Source: Rhodoblastus acidophilus (GTDB lineage Bacteria > Pseudomonadota > Alphaproteobacteria > Rhizobiales > Beijerinckiaceae). From it: a stretch of 64,000 nt of DNA. The notes under the pieces were generated by a model. It did no database searches. It had not been told where the DNA came from and saw only the letters and a program-made list of their open reading frames with translations. Positions 55,842 through 64,000 of this stretch are shown in pieces. The stretch's first letter is position 1; the number at the start of each line of letters is the position of its first letter. The position numbers were made by a program, and so were the translations under genes. The stretch is taken from NCBI RefSeq assembly GCF_009720655.1, contig NZ_WNKS01000002.1, positions 248,001 through 312,000 on the forward strand, written 5' to 3'.

Positions 55842-57119
55842 ATGACGACGACCAGCGGTTCACCGGCCCCGCCGCGCATCCGGCGCATCCAGTTTCTGTC
55901 CCTGTCCCTGCTCGTCCTTTCCGGCGCGATCAATTACGTCGACCGCGCCACGCTCGCCGTCGCCAACACCAGCATCGTCAAAGACATGGGGTTGAGCCTC
56001 GGCCAAATGGGGCTGCTGCTCTCCGCCTTTTCCTGGAGCTATGCCTTGGCCCAGCTTCCCGCCGGCGCGCTGGCGGACCGCCTCGGCGCGCGGCGCCTGC
56101 TGGGCTTTGGCCTGATCGCATGGTCCATCGCCCAGGGCGCCGCCGGCTTCGTCCAGAACTTTTTCCAATTCGTCGTCGCCCGAATCCTGCTCGGAATCGG
56201 CGAGGCGCCGCAGTTTCCCTCGGCCGCGCGGGTGGTGAGCAACTGGTATCCGCCGGCGCAACGAGGCGCGCCAACGGGGGTGTTCAACGCGGCCTCGCCG
56301 CTGGGCAGCGCCCTGGCGCCGCTCATCCTCACCCAGGCGCTGCTCGTGCTGGATTGGCGCTGGCTGTTCATCCTCACCGGCCTCGCCGGCTTTTTCGCGG
56401 CCGCGCTGTGGTTCGCGCTCTATCGCGACCCCGCCGACCTGCCGCTCACCGAGGAGGAGCGCGCCTATCTGGCCGAAGACGGCGCCAAGCGCGAGACCGA
56501 AACGGTCACCTTCGCCGCCTGGGCCGCTCTTTTTTCACACCGCGCCACCTGGGGAATGATGCTGGGCTTCTTCGGCAGCGTCTATCTCAACTGGGTTTAT
56601 CTCACCTGGCTGCCGGCCTACCTCGTCAACGAACGCCACATGAGCCTCGCCTCCAGCGGCCTCATGGCGTCCATCCCCTTCTTCTGCGGCTTTGTCGGCT
56701 GCCTCGTCGCGGGCTGGCTGTCGGACCAAATCAGCCAGCGGTCCGCCTCGCCGGTGCTGGGGCGGCGACGCGCCGTCGCCCTCGCCATGTTCGGCATGGC
56801 CGCTTTTACCGTCCCGGCGGCGCTTGCCGAAAGCAACGCCTTCGCCGTCTTTTGCATTTCCGTCGTCATCTTCCTCGCCAATGCGGCCTCCGCCTGCTCC
56901 TGGGCGCTGGCGACGGCGGTGGCGCCGCCGAACCGCGTGGCGTCGCTCGGCTCGCTGCAAAATTTTGGAGGTTTTCTGGGCGGCGCGCTGGCCCCGATCA
57001 TCACCGGTTTCATCGCGCAGACGCATGGTTTTGCGCCGGCGTTGCTGGTGGGCGCCGGTTTCGCCTTCCTCGGCGCGCTCAGCTACCTGTTTTTGGTGCG
57101 CGCGCCCATAAAAGCCTGA
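55842..57119 (+). CDS. MFS transporter, anion:cation symporter type
   Basis: A 425-residue inner-membrane transporter with twelve helices. The first part reads [24 protein letters not shown] and [21 protein letters not shown], the second [25 protein letters not shown]. These fit the ACS family, which imports sugar acids or other organic anions with cations. The substrate is not known. AAGAAGG lies seven bases before the ATG. It is divergent from mntP and convergent with the gene at 57123. Confidence 0.9.
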   Translation: MTTTSGSPAPPRIRRIQFLSLSLLVLSGAINYVDRATLAVANTSIVKDMGLSLGQMGLLLSAFSWSYALAQLPAGALADRLGARRLLGFGLIAWSIAQGAAGFVQNFFQFVVARILLGIGEAPQFPSAARVVSNWYPPAQRGAPTGVFNAASPLGSALAPLILTQALLVLDWRWLFILTGLAGFFAAALWFALYRDPADLPLTEEERAYLAEDGAKRETETVTFAAWAALFSHRATWGMMLGFFGSVYLNWVYLTWLPAYLVNERHMSLASSGLMASIPFFCGFVGCLVAGWLSDQISQRSASPVLGRRRAVALAMFGMAAFTVPAALAESNAFAVFCISVVIFLANAASACSWALATAVAPPNRVASLGSLQNFGGFLGGALAPIITGFIAQTHGFAPALLVGAGFAFLGALSYLFLVRAPIKA

Positions 57120-57122
57120 GTC

Positions 57123-57818
57123 TTAAGCTCCGCCGCACATGTGCTGAGCGTCCGGCAATTCCCACGTCTCCCCGGTGCGCAGATTTTCCACCTTATAAGT
57201 CTTGCCGCGTTCGTCGCCGGGCGGGCAGTCCCGGGGGATGAAAGTGAGACACATGCGCACCTTGTCGCCGACGTGCGAGCGCACCAGCGCGCGCTCCCGG
57301 TCGTAGGATACCTGCGAGCCGCCGTTGCGAAAATTCACCGACGAGCCGCTTGTCGCCGTCTTGATGTCCTCGCCGAAGCGACCTGCAATGTCGACAATTT
57401 CGGTGTTGCGACATTCGCCGACTGTTGTTGGCAGGTCCGCGCGCCACTTACGGCCGAGTTTTTGTTTCTCCATTTCGTCGACCCGCGCCTTGAGGCGGTC
57501 CACGGACTTGTAATTGTCGGGGCCGTTGGCGAGGCTGTCCAGCGCGCGCGTCTGGATGTCGAGGATGCAGACGGGATCGGAGCCGCAATCCTCGCGAAAA
57601 ATATTGTTGGTCCGCACCCAGCGCCGCTGCGGATCGCCCGGAGGCAGTTTGTTGAAGGCTTTCGAAATCAGCCGGTCAGCTTCCGCAAGGTCAGGCGTCT
57701 GACAGATGGCGATCTCAAACGGTTTTTGCGCCCGAGCGCAATCGAAGGACGGCGCTTGGGCCTGGGCGGCAAGCGTGAGCAACGGCAACGCCATGACCGG
57801 AAACAGCCCCTTGCGCAT
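57123..57818 (-). CDS. Exported protein with LprI-like N-terminal region
   Basis: A 231-residue secreted protein. A signal peptide (MRKGLFPVMALPLLTLAAQA) is followed by FDCARAQKPFEIAICQTPDLAEADRLISKAFN, the cysteine-bounded pattern of the lysozyme-inhibitor LprI N-domain family (DUF1311). The remaining part contains DCGSDPVCILDIQTRAL and a C-terminal cysteine-rich region (MCLTFIPRDCPPGDERG). Upstream in-frame codons to 57932 are ignored because GGAGG lies upstream of ATG 57818 and the signal peptide starts there. Function beyond possible lysozyme resistance is unknown. Confidence 0.8.
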   Translation of the reverse strand: MRKGLFPVMALPLLTLAAQAQAPSFDCARAQKPFEIAICQTPDLAEADRLISKAFNKLPPGDPQRRWVRTNNIFREDCGSDPVCILDIQTRALDSLANGPDNYKSVDRLKARVDEMEKQKLGRKWRADLPTTVGECRNTEIVDIAGRFGEDIKTATSGSSVNFRNGGSQVSYDRERALVRSHVGDKVRMCLTFIPRDCPPGDERGKTYKVENLRTGETWELPDAQHMCGGA

Positions 57819-57930
57819 GAAAAAAACCTCCGCTCGAACTATGCCGTGAGTCGCGTCGCGGTCAAAGTCGGTTGAAATCCGCGCAAGCGCTGCTATCTCG
57901 TTGTCAATCTCTAGCCATCGCGGGGGCCCC

Positions 57931-58149
57931 ATGCCGATCTACGGCTACGAATGCAAGAAGTGCGGTTCGACATTTCAGACATTGGTGCGATCAGGTGAAA
58001 CGCCGGAATGCCCGTCCTGCGGCGCGGTCGAGCTTGAACAGCAATTGTCGCTGATCGCGTCGCCGGCCAAGGGCGGCGAAGATGCGCCGCCGATGTGCTC
58101 GCCCGGCTCCGGCGGCGGCTGCGCCGGCTGTCCCGCCATGATGGGGTGA
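57931..58149 (+). CDS. FmdB-family zinc ribbon protein
   Basis: A 72-residue protein with a zinc ribbon: MPIYGYECKKCGSTFQTLV and PECPSCGAVELEQ give two CxxC pairs. The tail is glycine- and cysteine-rich (CSPGSGGGCAGCPAMM). Such putative regulatory proteins (first noted next to formamidase and amidase genes) are widespread; the target is not known. ATG 57931 is chosen over an upstream in-frame start at 57901 because MPIYGYEC is the family start. The next gene begins two bases after its stop. Confidence 0.85.
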   Translation: MPIYGYECKKCGSTFQTLVRSGETPECPSCGAVELEQQLSLIASPAKGGEDAPPMCSPGSGGGCAGCPAMMG

Positions 58150-58151
58150 AC

Positions 58152-58796
58152 ATGGGCCGGGCGCTCTCCATCCTGCTTGGTGGGGCGCTCAATGGCGCGG
58201 CGGTCGTTTACGCGCGAGGCGCTGAAGCCTTCGCCACCGTTCCGGCGCTTGCCGGTCTCGCGCTGGTCTATGTCGCGCTGACCGTCGCCGCCCTGTTCGT
58301 CGGCGGCAATCTGAGCCCCGGCGCGCGCGAGGACCGCGAAAATCGCTGGGTGCTGCCGGTCTTCGCAGTCCTCGGCCTCGCCATAGCGGTCACGCCGGCC
58401 TTCGACGACGCCCACGGCATTTCAACGTTCGGCGGCGACGGCCTGCGATGGTTGGGCGTCACCCTGTTCGCGCTGGGCGGCGTCTTGCGGCTGTGGCCGG
58501 TCGCGGTCCTTGGGCATAGGTTCAGCGGTCTGGTCGCCATCCAGCCGAACCACAGGCTGCAAACGACAGGCGTTTACTCCGTAATCCGCCACCCCTCCTA
58601 CCTCGGCCTGCTCGTCAGTTCGCTGGGCTGGGCGCTGGCCTTTCGCTCCGGCATTGGCGTTGTGCTGGTCGGGCTGCTGCTCATTCCTCTGGTCGGACGC
58701 ATCAAAGCCGAGGAAAACCTGCTCGCTTCGCAATTCGGCGCCGATTATGACGCTTTTCGCGCGCGGACATGGCGGATGATCCCCGGCCTCTGGTGA
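58152..58796 (+). CDS. Isoprenylcysteine carboxyl methyltransferase-family membrane protein
   Basis: A 214-residue inner-membrane protein with about five hydrophobic segments. The C-terminal part HRLQTTGVYSVIRHPSYLGLLVSSLGWAL and IKAEENLLASQFGADYDAFRARTWRMIPGLW is the ICMT/PEMT methyltransferase signature, with the RHPSYLG motif and the E-E-x-x-L segment that bind S-adenosylmethionine. The methyl acceptor in bacteria is mostly unknown; phospholipid or small lipid substrates are possible. It is probably cotranscribed with the FmdB gene. Confidence 0.85.
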   Translation: MGRALSILLGGALNGAAVVYARGAEAFATVPALAGLALVYVALTVAALFVGGNLSPGAREDRENRWVLPVFAVLGLAIAVTPAFDDAHGISTFGGDGLRWLGVTLFALGGVLRLWPVAVLGHRFSGLVAIQPNHRLQTTGVYSVIRHPSYLGLLVSSLGWALAFRSGIGVVLVGLLLIPLVGRIKAEENLLASQFGADYDAFRARTWRMIPGLW

Positions 58797-58827
58797 GAAA
58801 CGTTCTCCTCAAACTCAGGATAGTCTC

Positions 58828-59577
58828 ATGAAAACCCTGTTGGTCACCGGCGCGACGTCCGGTTTCGGCGAGGCCATCGCGCGGCGGTCGATCCGCGACG
58901 GCCATCGCGTCATCGGCACGGGACGCCGCGTCGAGCGGCTTGAAAAACTGGCGGCCGAGCTGGGACCGAACTTTCTGGCTCGCCGCCTCGACATGATGGA
59001 CACGGCGGCCATCGCCGCTTTCCCGTCCGCGCTCCCGGAAGACTGGCGCCAGATCGACGTTCTCGTGAACAATGCCGGCCTGGCGCTCGGACTGGCCCCG
59101 GGCTGGGAGGCCGATCTCAAGCAATGGGACCAGATGATCGCCACCAATGTCACGGGGCTCGCGCACATGACCCGGGCGATCCTGCCACAGATGGTGGCGC
59201 GCAATGACGGGCTGATTGTCAACATGGGTTCGGTCGCCGCCAATTACGCCTATGCCGGCGGCCATGCCTACGGCGGCACAAAAGCCTTCGTGCGCCAGTT
59301 CACCCAACACCTGCGCACCGATCTCGTCGGCTACAATGTCCGCGTCACCGACATCGAGCCGGGCATGGCCGACGGCTCGGAATTTTCGCTGGTGCGCTTC
59401 AACGGCGACAAGGACAAGGCCGCGGCGGTGTACGAGGGCACGCAGTCGCTGACGCCGGACGATATCGCCGAGGTCGTGGCCTGGCTCGTCGCCCTGCCCC
59501 CGCACGTCAACATCAATCACATGGAGCTGATGCCGACCTGCCAGGCCGGCGGCGGTTTCGCGGTGAAGCGCAAATAA
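58828..59577 (+). CDS. SDR-family oxidoreductase, YdfG-like
   Basis: A 249-residue classical short-chain dehydrogenase. It has TGATSGFGEAIARR (NADP-binding glycine motif), VNNAGLALG, the catalytic serine in NMGSVAANY and the AYGGTKAFVRQF tyrosine-lysine pair, then DIEPGMADGSEFSLVRF, which is typical of YdfG (3-hydroxy acid/L-allo-threonine dehydrogenase). Physiological substrate is uncertain. It ends at a bidirectional terminator shared with trxA. Confidence 0.9.
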   Translation: MKTLLVTGATSGFGEAIARRSIRDGHRVIGTGRRVERLEKLAAELGPNFLARRLDMMDTAAIAAFPSALPEDWRQIDVLVNNAGLALGLAPGWEADLKQWDQMIATNVTGLAHMTRAILPQMVARNDGLIVNMGSVAANYAYAGGHAYGGTKAFVRQFTQHLRTDLVGYNVRVTDIEPGMADGSEFSLVRFNGDKDKAAAVYEGTQSLTPDDIAEVVAWLVALPPHVNINHMELMPTCQAGGGFAVKRK

Positions 59578-59612
59578 AAAAGGGCCGCTCGCAAACGCAG
59601 AGCGGCCCTTTT
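59578..59612. terminator. Bidirectional terminator between the SDR gene and trxA
   Basis: AAAAGGGCCGCTC and GAGCGGCCCTTTT form a perfect 13-bp stem with a 9-nt loop, with A and T runs on both sides. The genes on either side converge on it. Confidence 0.9.
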
Positions 59613-59625
59613 CACAAAAAACCAA

Positions 59626-59946
59626 TCAGAGCCCGGCGCTGATCCATTTGGCGAGTTCGCCCTTCGGCGCGGCGCCGACCTTTTGCGACGCGAGCTTGCC
59701 GTCTTTGAACATCATCAGCGTCGGAATCGAGCGGATGCCCAGTTTGCCAGCGATTCCGGGGTTCTCGTCGACATTGACCTTGGCGATCTTGACCTTGCCG
59801 GCATATTCCTTGGCGAGGTCTTCCAGCGACGGCCCGATCATCTTGCAGGGACCGCACCACTCCGCCCAGAAATCCACCACCACCGGCTCCGCGGATTGCA
59901 GAACGTCCGATTCAAAGGTGGCGTCGGTGACTTTCACAGTCGACAT
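59626..59946 (-). CDS. trxA: Thioredoxin
   Basis: A 106-residue disulfide reductase with the active site WCGPCK in [16 protein letters not shown], the cis-proline turn [13 protein letters not shown] and the standard length. Reduced thioredoxin supplies electrons to ribonucleotide reductase and other enzymes. In many Alphaproteobacteria trxA follows addA; here it lies 51 kb from it, on the opposite strand. Confidence 0.97.
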   Translation of the reverse strand: MSTVKVTDATFESDVLQSAEPVVVDFWAEWCGPCKMIGPSLEDLAKEYAGKVKIAKVNVDENPGIAGKLGIRSIPTLMMFKDGKLASQKVGAAPKGELAKWISAGL

Positions 59947-60075
59947 GGGAACCTCGCTGGGGGGAGAAGGCGCGAATCTTGAACGCGTCCGGTTGCAAGG
60001 AAAGTAGGAGTGGCCGGGGGTGGCGTCAAGGCGCGGCTTGGCCCGGAAGGGTTTCCACGCATTGACGAAATTTCG

Positions 60076-62100
<2,025 letters not shown>

Positions 62101-62152
62101 GAGACGGTTTGTCGCGCTTTCGGGTCAGGGCGTCAATCGCGCCGTTGGGGGC

Positions 62153-63004
62153 TTACGCCAAACCGCCGATGCCCTCACGATAGGTCGGGAACTTTGGCGT
62201 GATGCCAAGAACCTCGCGCATTTTCTTATTGGATGTGCGCTTGTTCTCCCCATAAAAACTCCGCGCCATCGGAGTGAGCTGGGTCGCCTCAAACGGCTGT
62301 TCCGGCGGCGGCGTCACCCCCAACAATTCGGCCGCATAGGTCACCACATCCTGCGGCGGGGCCGGCTCGTCGTCGGTGACATTATAAACCCCTGATGGCG
62401 CGGAGCCGGCAAAACAGGCGTTGATCGCCTGGGCGATGTCGGCGACGTGGATGCGGTTAAAAACCTGGCCCGGCTTGATCAGCCGCTTCGCCGTCCCATC
62501 GCGCAGCTTTTCGATCACGCTGCGGCCCGGCCCGTAAATGCCGGAGAGGCGCAGCACATAAACCTGTTTTTGCGCCCGCTCGCCCAGCGCGAGCCAGTCC
62601 CGTTCCACCGCCACCCGCCAGCGGGTGCGGTCGTTGGAGGGGCGAAGCTCCGAGGTCTCGTCGATCCAGGCGCCCCCGTGGTCGCCGTACACGCCGATGG
62701 TCGAGAGATAGACGATTGTCTTCAATTTCGGCGCGGCGGCGATTTGTTCGGCGAGACGGCGCAGAACGGGGTCGCCGGCGGTGTCGGGACCGGCGCTGAC
62801 CAGCACGGCGTCGGCCTCGCCCAGGGCGTCGAGCACGCGCGGATCGATTTTGTCCGAGGCCCCATCGAACGGCAGCAGGCGAAACCGCCCTTCCGCCAAA
62901 ACTTCGGGCGCGCGCTTGGTGGCGGTCACCTGCTCAAAAACGTGAGACGCCTCGGCCGCGTAAAAACCCGCCGTGTAGCCAAGGCCAAAAATCAGCAGTT
63001 TCAC
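62153..63004 (-). CDS. NAD(P)-dependent epimerase/dehydratase-like SDR
   Basis: A 283-residue extended SDR-like protein: KLLIFGLGYTAGFYA gives the dinucleotide-binding glycine motif, then YLSTIGVYGDHGGAWIDE, RLSGIYGPGRSVIEKL, HVADIAQAINACF and VYNVTDDEPAPPQDVV. The Tyr-x-x-x-Lys pair of active SDRs is not obvious, so it may be a binding or atypical enzyme. GTG 63004 overlaps the queG stop as GTGA and has a GGGGGA upstream; ATG 63016 is an alternative four codons earlier. It is probably cotranslated with queG. Confidence 0.85.
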   Translation of the reverse strand: MKLLIFGLGYTAGFYAAEASHVFEQVTATKRAPEVLAEGRFRLLPFDGASDKIDPRVLDALGEADAVLVSAGPDTAGDPVLRRLAEQIAAAPKLKTIVYLSTIGVYGDHGGAWIDETSELRPSNDRTRWRVAVERDWLALGERAQKQVYVLRLSGIYGPGRSVIEKLRDGTAKRLIKPGQVFNRIHVADIAQAINACFAGSAPSGVYNVTDDEPAPPQDVVTYAAELLGVTPPPEQPFEATQLTPMARSFYGENKRTSNKKMREVLGITPKFPTYREGIGGLA

Positions 63005-64000
63005 CCCATCCCCCATTCAGCCCGGACGTCGGGGTCCGGCTCGTTATGATTTCGCGCAGCAAAAGTCGCAAATTCGTCGCGCGGCAGCAAGCGCGCCAAA
63101 GCCCAGACCGCCATGCCGCGCACCAGCGGCGACTCGTGCCCAAGCCGCGCTTCCGCGAACGGCGCCAGCGAGGGATCGCCGGAATTGCCGATGGCGAGCA
63201 GCATATTTCGAAGAAAACGCGCATGGCCGATGCGCTTCACCGGATTGCCCGAAAACTTTTGGCGGAACGCCGCCTCGTCCAGCGCCGCCAGTTCCTTGAG
63301 CGGCGGCGCAACCAGATCGGCGCGCGCCAAAAATTTGGCCTCGCGCGCGGTTTGGGCAAATTTGTTCCAGGGGCAGGCGGCGAGGCAATCGTCGCAGCCA
63401 TAGACGCGATTGCCGATTTTTTCCCGCAAATTTTGGGGAATTTGCGCCTTGGTCTCGATGGTGAGATAGGACACGCACAGCCGCGCATCGATCTTGCCGC
63501 CGTCGAGCGCCCCGGTCGGGCACGCGCTTACGCAGGCGCGGCAGGAGCCACAATGGTCCACCTCCGGGGCGTCCGGAGGCAGGTCGAGGGTTGTAAAAAT
63601 GCTGCCGAGAAACAGCCAGGAGCCGAATTCGCGCGACACCAGATTGGTGTGACGCCCCTGCCAGCCGATCCCGGCGGCGGCAGCGAGCGGTTTTTCCATC
63701 ACCGGCGCGGTGTCGACGAAAACCTTGACGTCGCCGGCCACGCCAGTTTGCGCGCGCGCGAAAGAAAGCAGCGCGCCGGCCAAAAGCTTGAGCTTGCCCT
63801 TGACCACATCGTGGTAATCCCGATTGCGGGCATAGACGGAGATATTGCCGGCCTGCGCCGGAACGGCCGAAAAATCCGGCCCATAGTTCATGCCGAGCAT
63901 GACGATGCTGCGGACCTCAGGCCAGAGTTTTCGCGGATCGGCGCGCCAGTCGCGTCTTTCCGCCAGCCAGTCCATATCGCCATGGCGTCCCTCGGCGACA
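63001..64000 (-). CDS. queG: Epoxyqueuosine reductase (5' end outside window)
   Basis: The C-terminal 333 residues of a cobalamin-dependent enzyme that completes queuosine synthesis in tRNA wobble positions. The frame runs off the window upstream of EGRHGDMDWLAERRDWRADP. Two [4Fe-4S] sets are present: CGSCRACVSACPTGAL and CDDCLAACPWNKFA, plus CVSYLTIETKAQIP, the QueG pattern. HEAT-like repeats at the end (NMLLAIGNSGDPSLAPFAEA) are also typical. Its stop overlaps the start of the following SDR gene. Confidence 0.95.
   Translation of the reverse strand, partial: VAEGRHGDMDWLAERRDWRADPRKLWPEVRSIVMLGMNYGPDFSAVPAQAGNISVYARNRDYHDVVKGKLKLLAGALLSFARAQTGVAGDVKVFVDTAPVMEKPLAAAAGIGWQGRHTNLVSREFGSWLFLGSIFTTLDLPPDAPEVDHCGSCRACVSACPTGALDGGKIDARLCVSYLTIETKAQIPQNLREKIGNRVYGCDDCLAACPWNKFAQTAREAKFLARADLVAPPLKELAALDEAAFRQKFSGNPVKRIGHARFLRNMLLAIGNSGDPSLAPFAEARLGHESPLVRGMAVWALARLLPRDEFATFAARNHNEPDPDVRAEWGMG

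Overview
The window is GC-rich chromosomal DNA from an alphaproteobacterium, most likely of the order Hyphomicrobiales (Rhizobiales). The evidence is the TsaE-kinase fusion followed by a MurU-like gene, addB and addA, a CIRCE-controlled groES-groEL pair, an FNR/FixK-type box before hemN, CtrA-like TTAA-N7-TTAA sites, a 46-bp inverted-repeat element of a kind I recall from this order, and an LpcC-like glycosyltransferase. The family (Beijerinckiaceae or Methylocystaceae are possible) is only a guess.

Layout. 1-8.8 kb: the end of a histidine kinase, then tsaE fused to an AmgK-like kinase, a MurU-like nucleotidyltransferase, addB and addA, mostly with overlapping ends; AddA seems to lack its C-terminal nuclease domain. 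8.8-17.3 kb: an outer-membrane beta-barrel protein, a soluble chemoreceptor, galU, galE, a broken small gene, cutA, hemH and an FNR-boxed hemN. 17.3-23 kb: a complete yejABEF peptide importer. 23-28.5 kb: an acetate CoA-transferase, a PHA-granule-region protein, a lone vsr nuclease, a ChaA-type antiporter and class I fumarase. 28.5-30.6 kb: four tandem NTF2/SnoaL-like paralogues, the most unusual gene array here. 30.6-38.8 kb (minus strand): infC, an MFS transporter, a hydrolase, rpmI-rplT, pheS-pheT, a VOC protein and a small secreted protein. infC starts at ATT and rpmI has a leader with a terminator-like hairpin.

39-49.7 kb: a glycosyltransferase, a hydrolase, tRNA-Leu followed by an accessory PD-(D/E)XK-like gene, serC with a leader, serA, a MazEF-like toxin-antitoxin pair with a palindromic operator, accA, an L,D-transpeptidase and an LpcC-like glycosyltransferase. 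49.7-53.7 kb: an IHF/HU-family gene, groEL, groES and a dCTP deaminase. 53.7-55.1 kb: an AT-rich element of about 1.3 kb inserted in the anticodon loop of tRNA-Gly(CCC). It leaves a 38-nt 5' tRNA fragment on the left and a complete tRNA on the right. It carries no integrase, two small genes and a frameshifted remnant. 55.1-64 kb: mntP, an MFS transporter, small conserved genes, an SDR enzyme, trxA, a YgiQ-type radical SAM protein, an epimerase-like SDR and the start-truncated queG.

Most of the window is housekeeping sequence. The accessory signals are concentrated next to the two tRNA genes, in the toxin-antitoxin pair and in the NTF2-like array. No CRISPR array, rRNA or intact transposase was seen.
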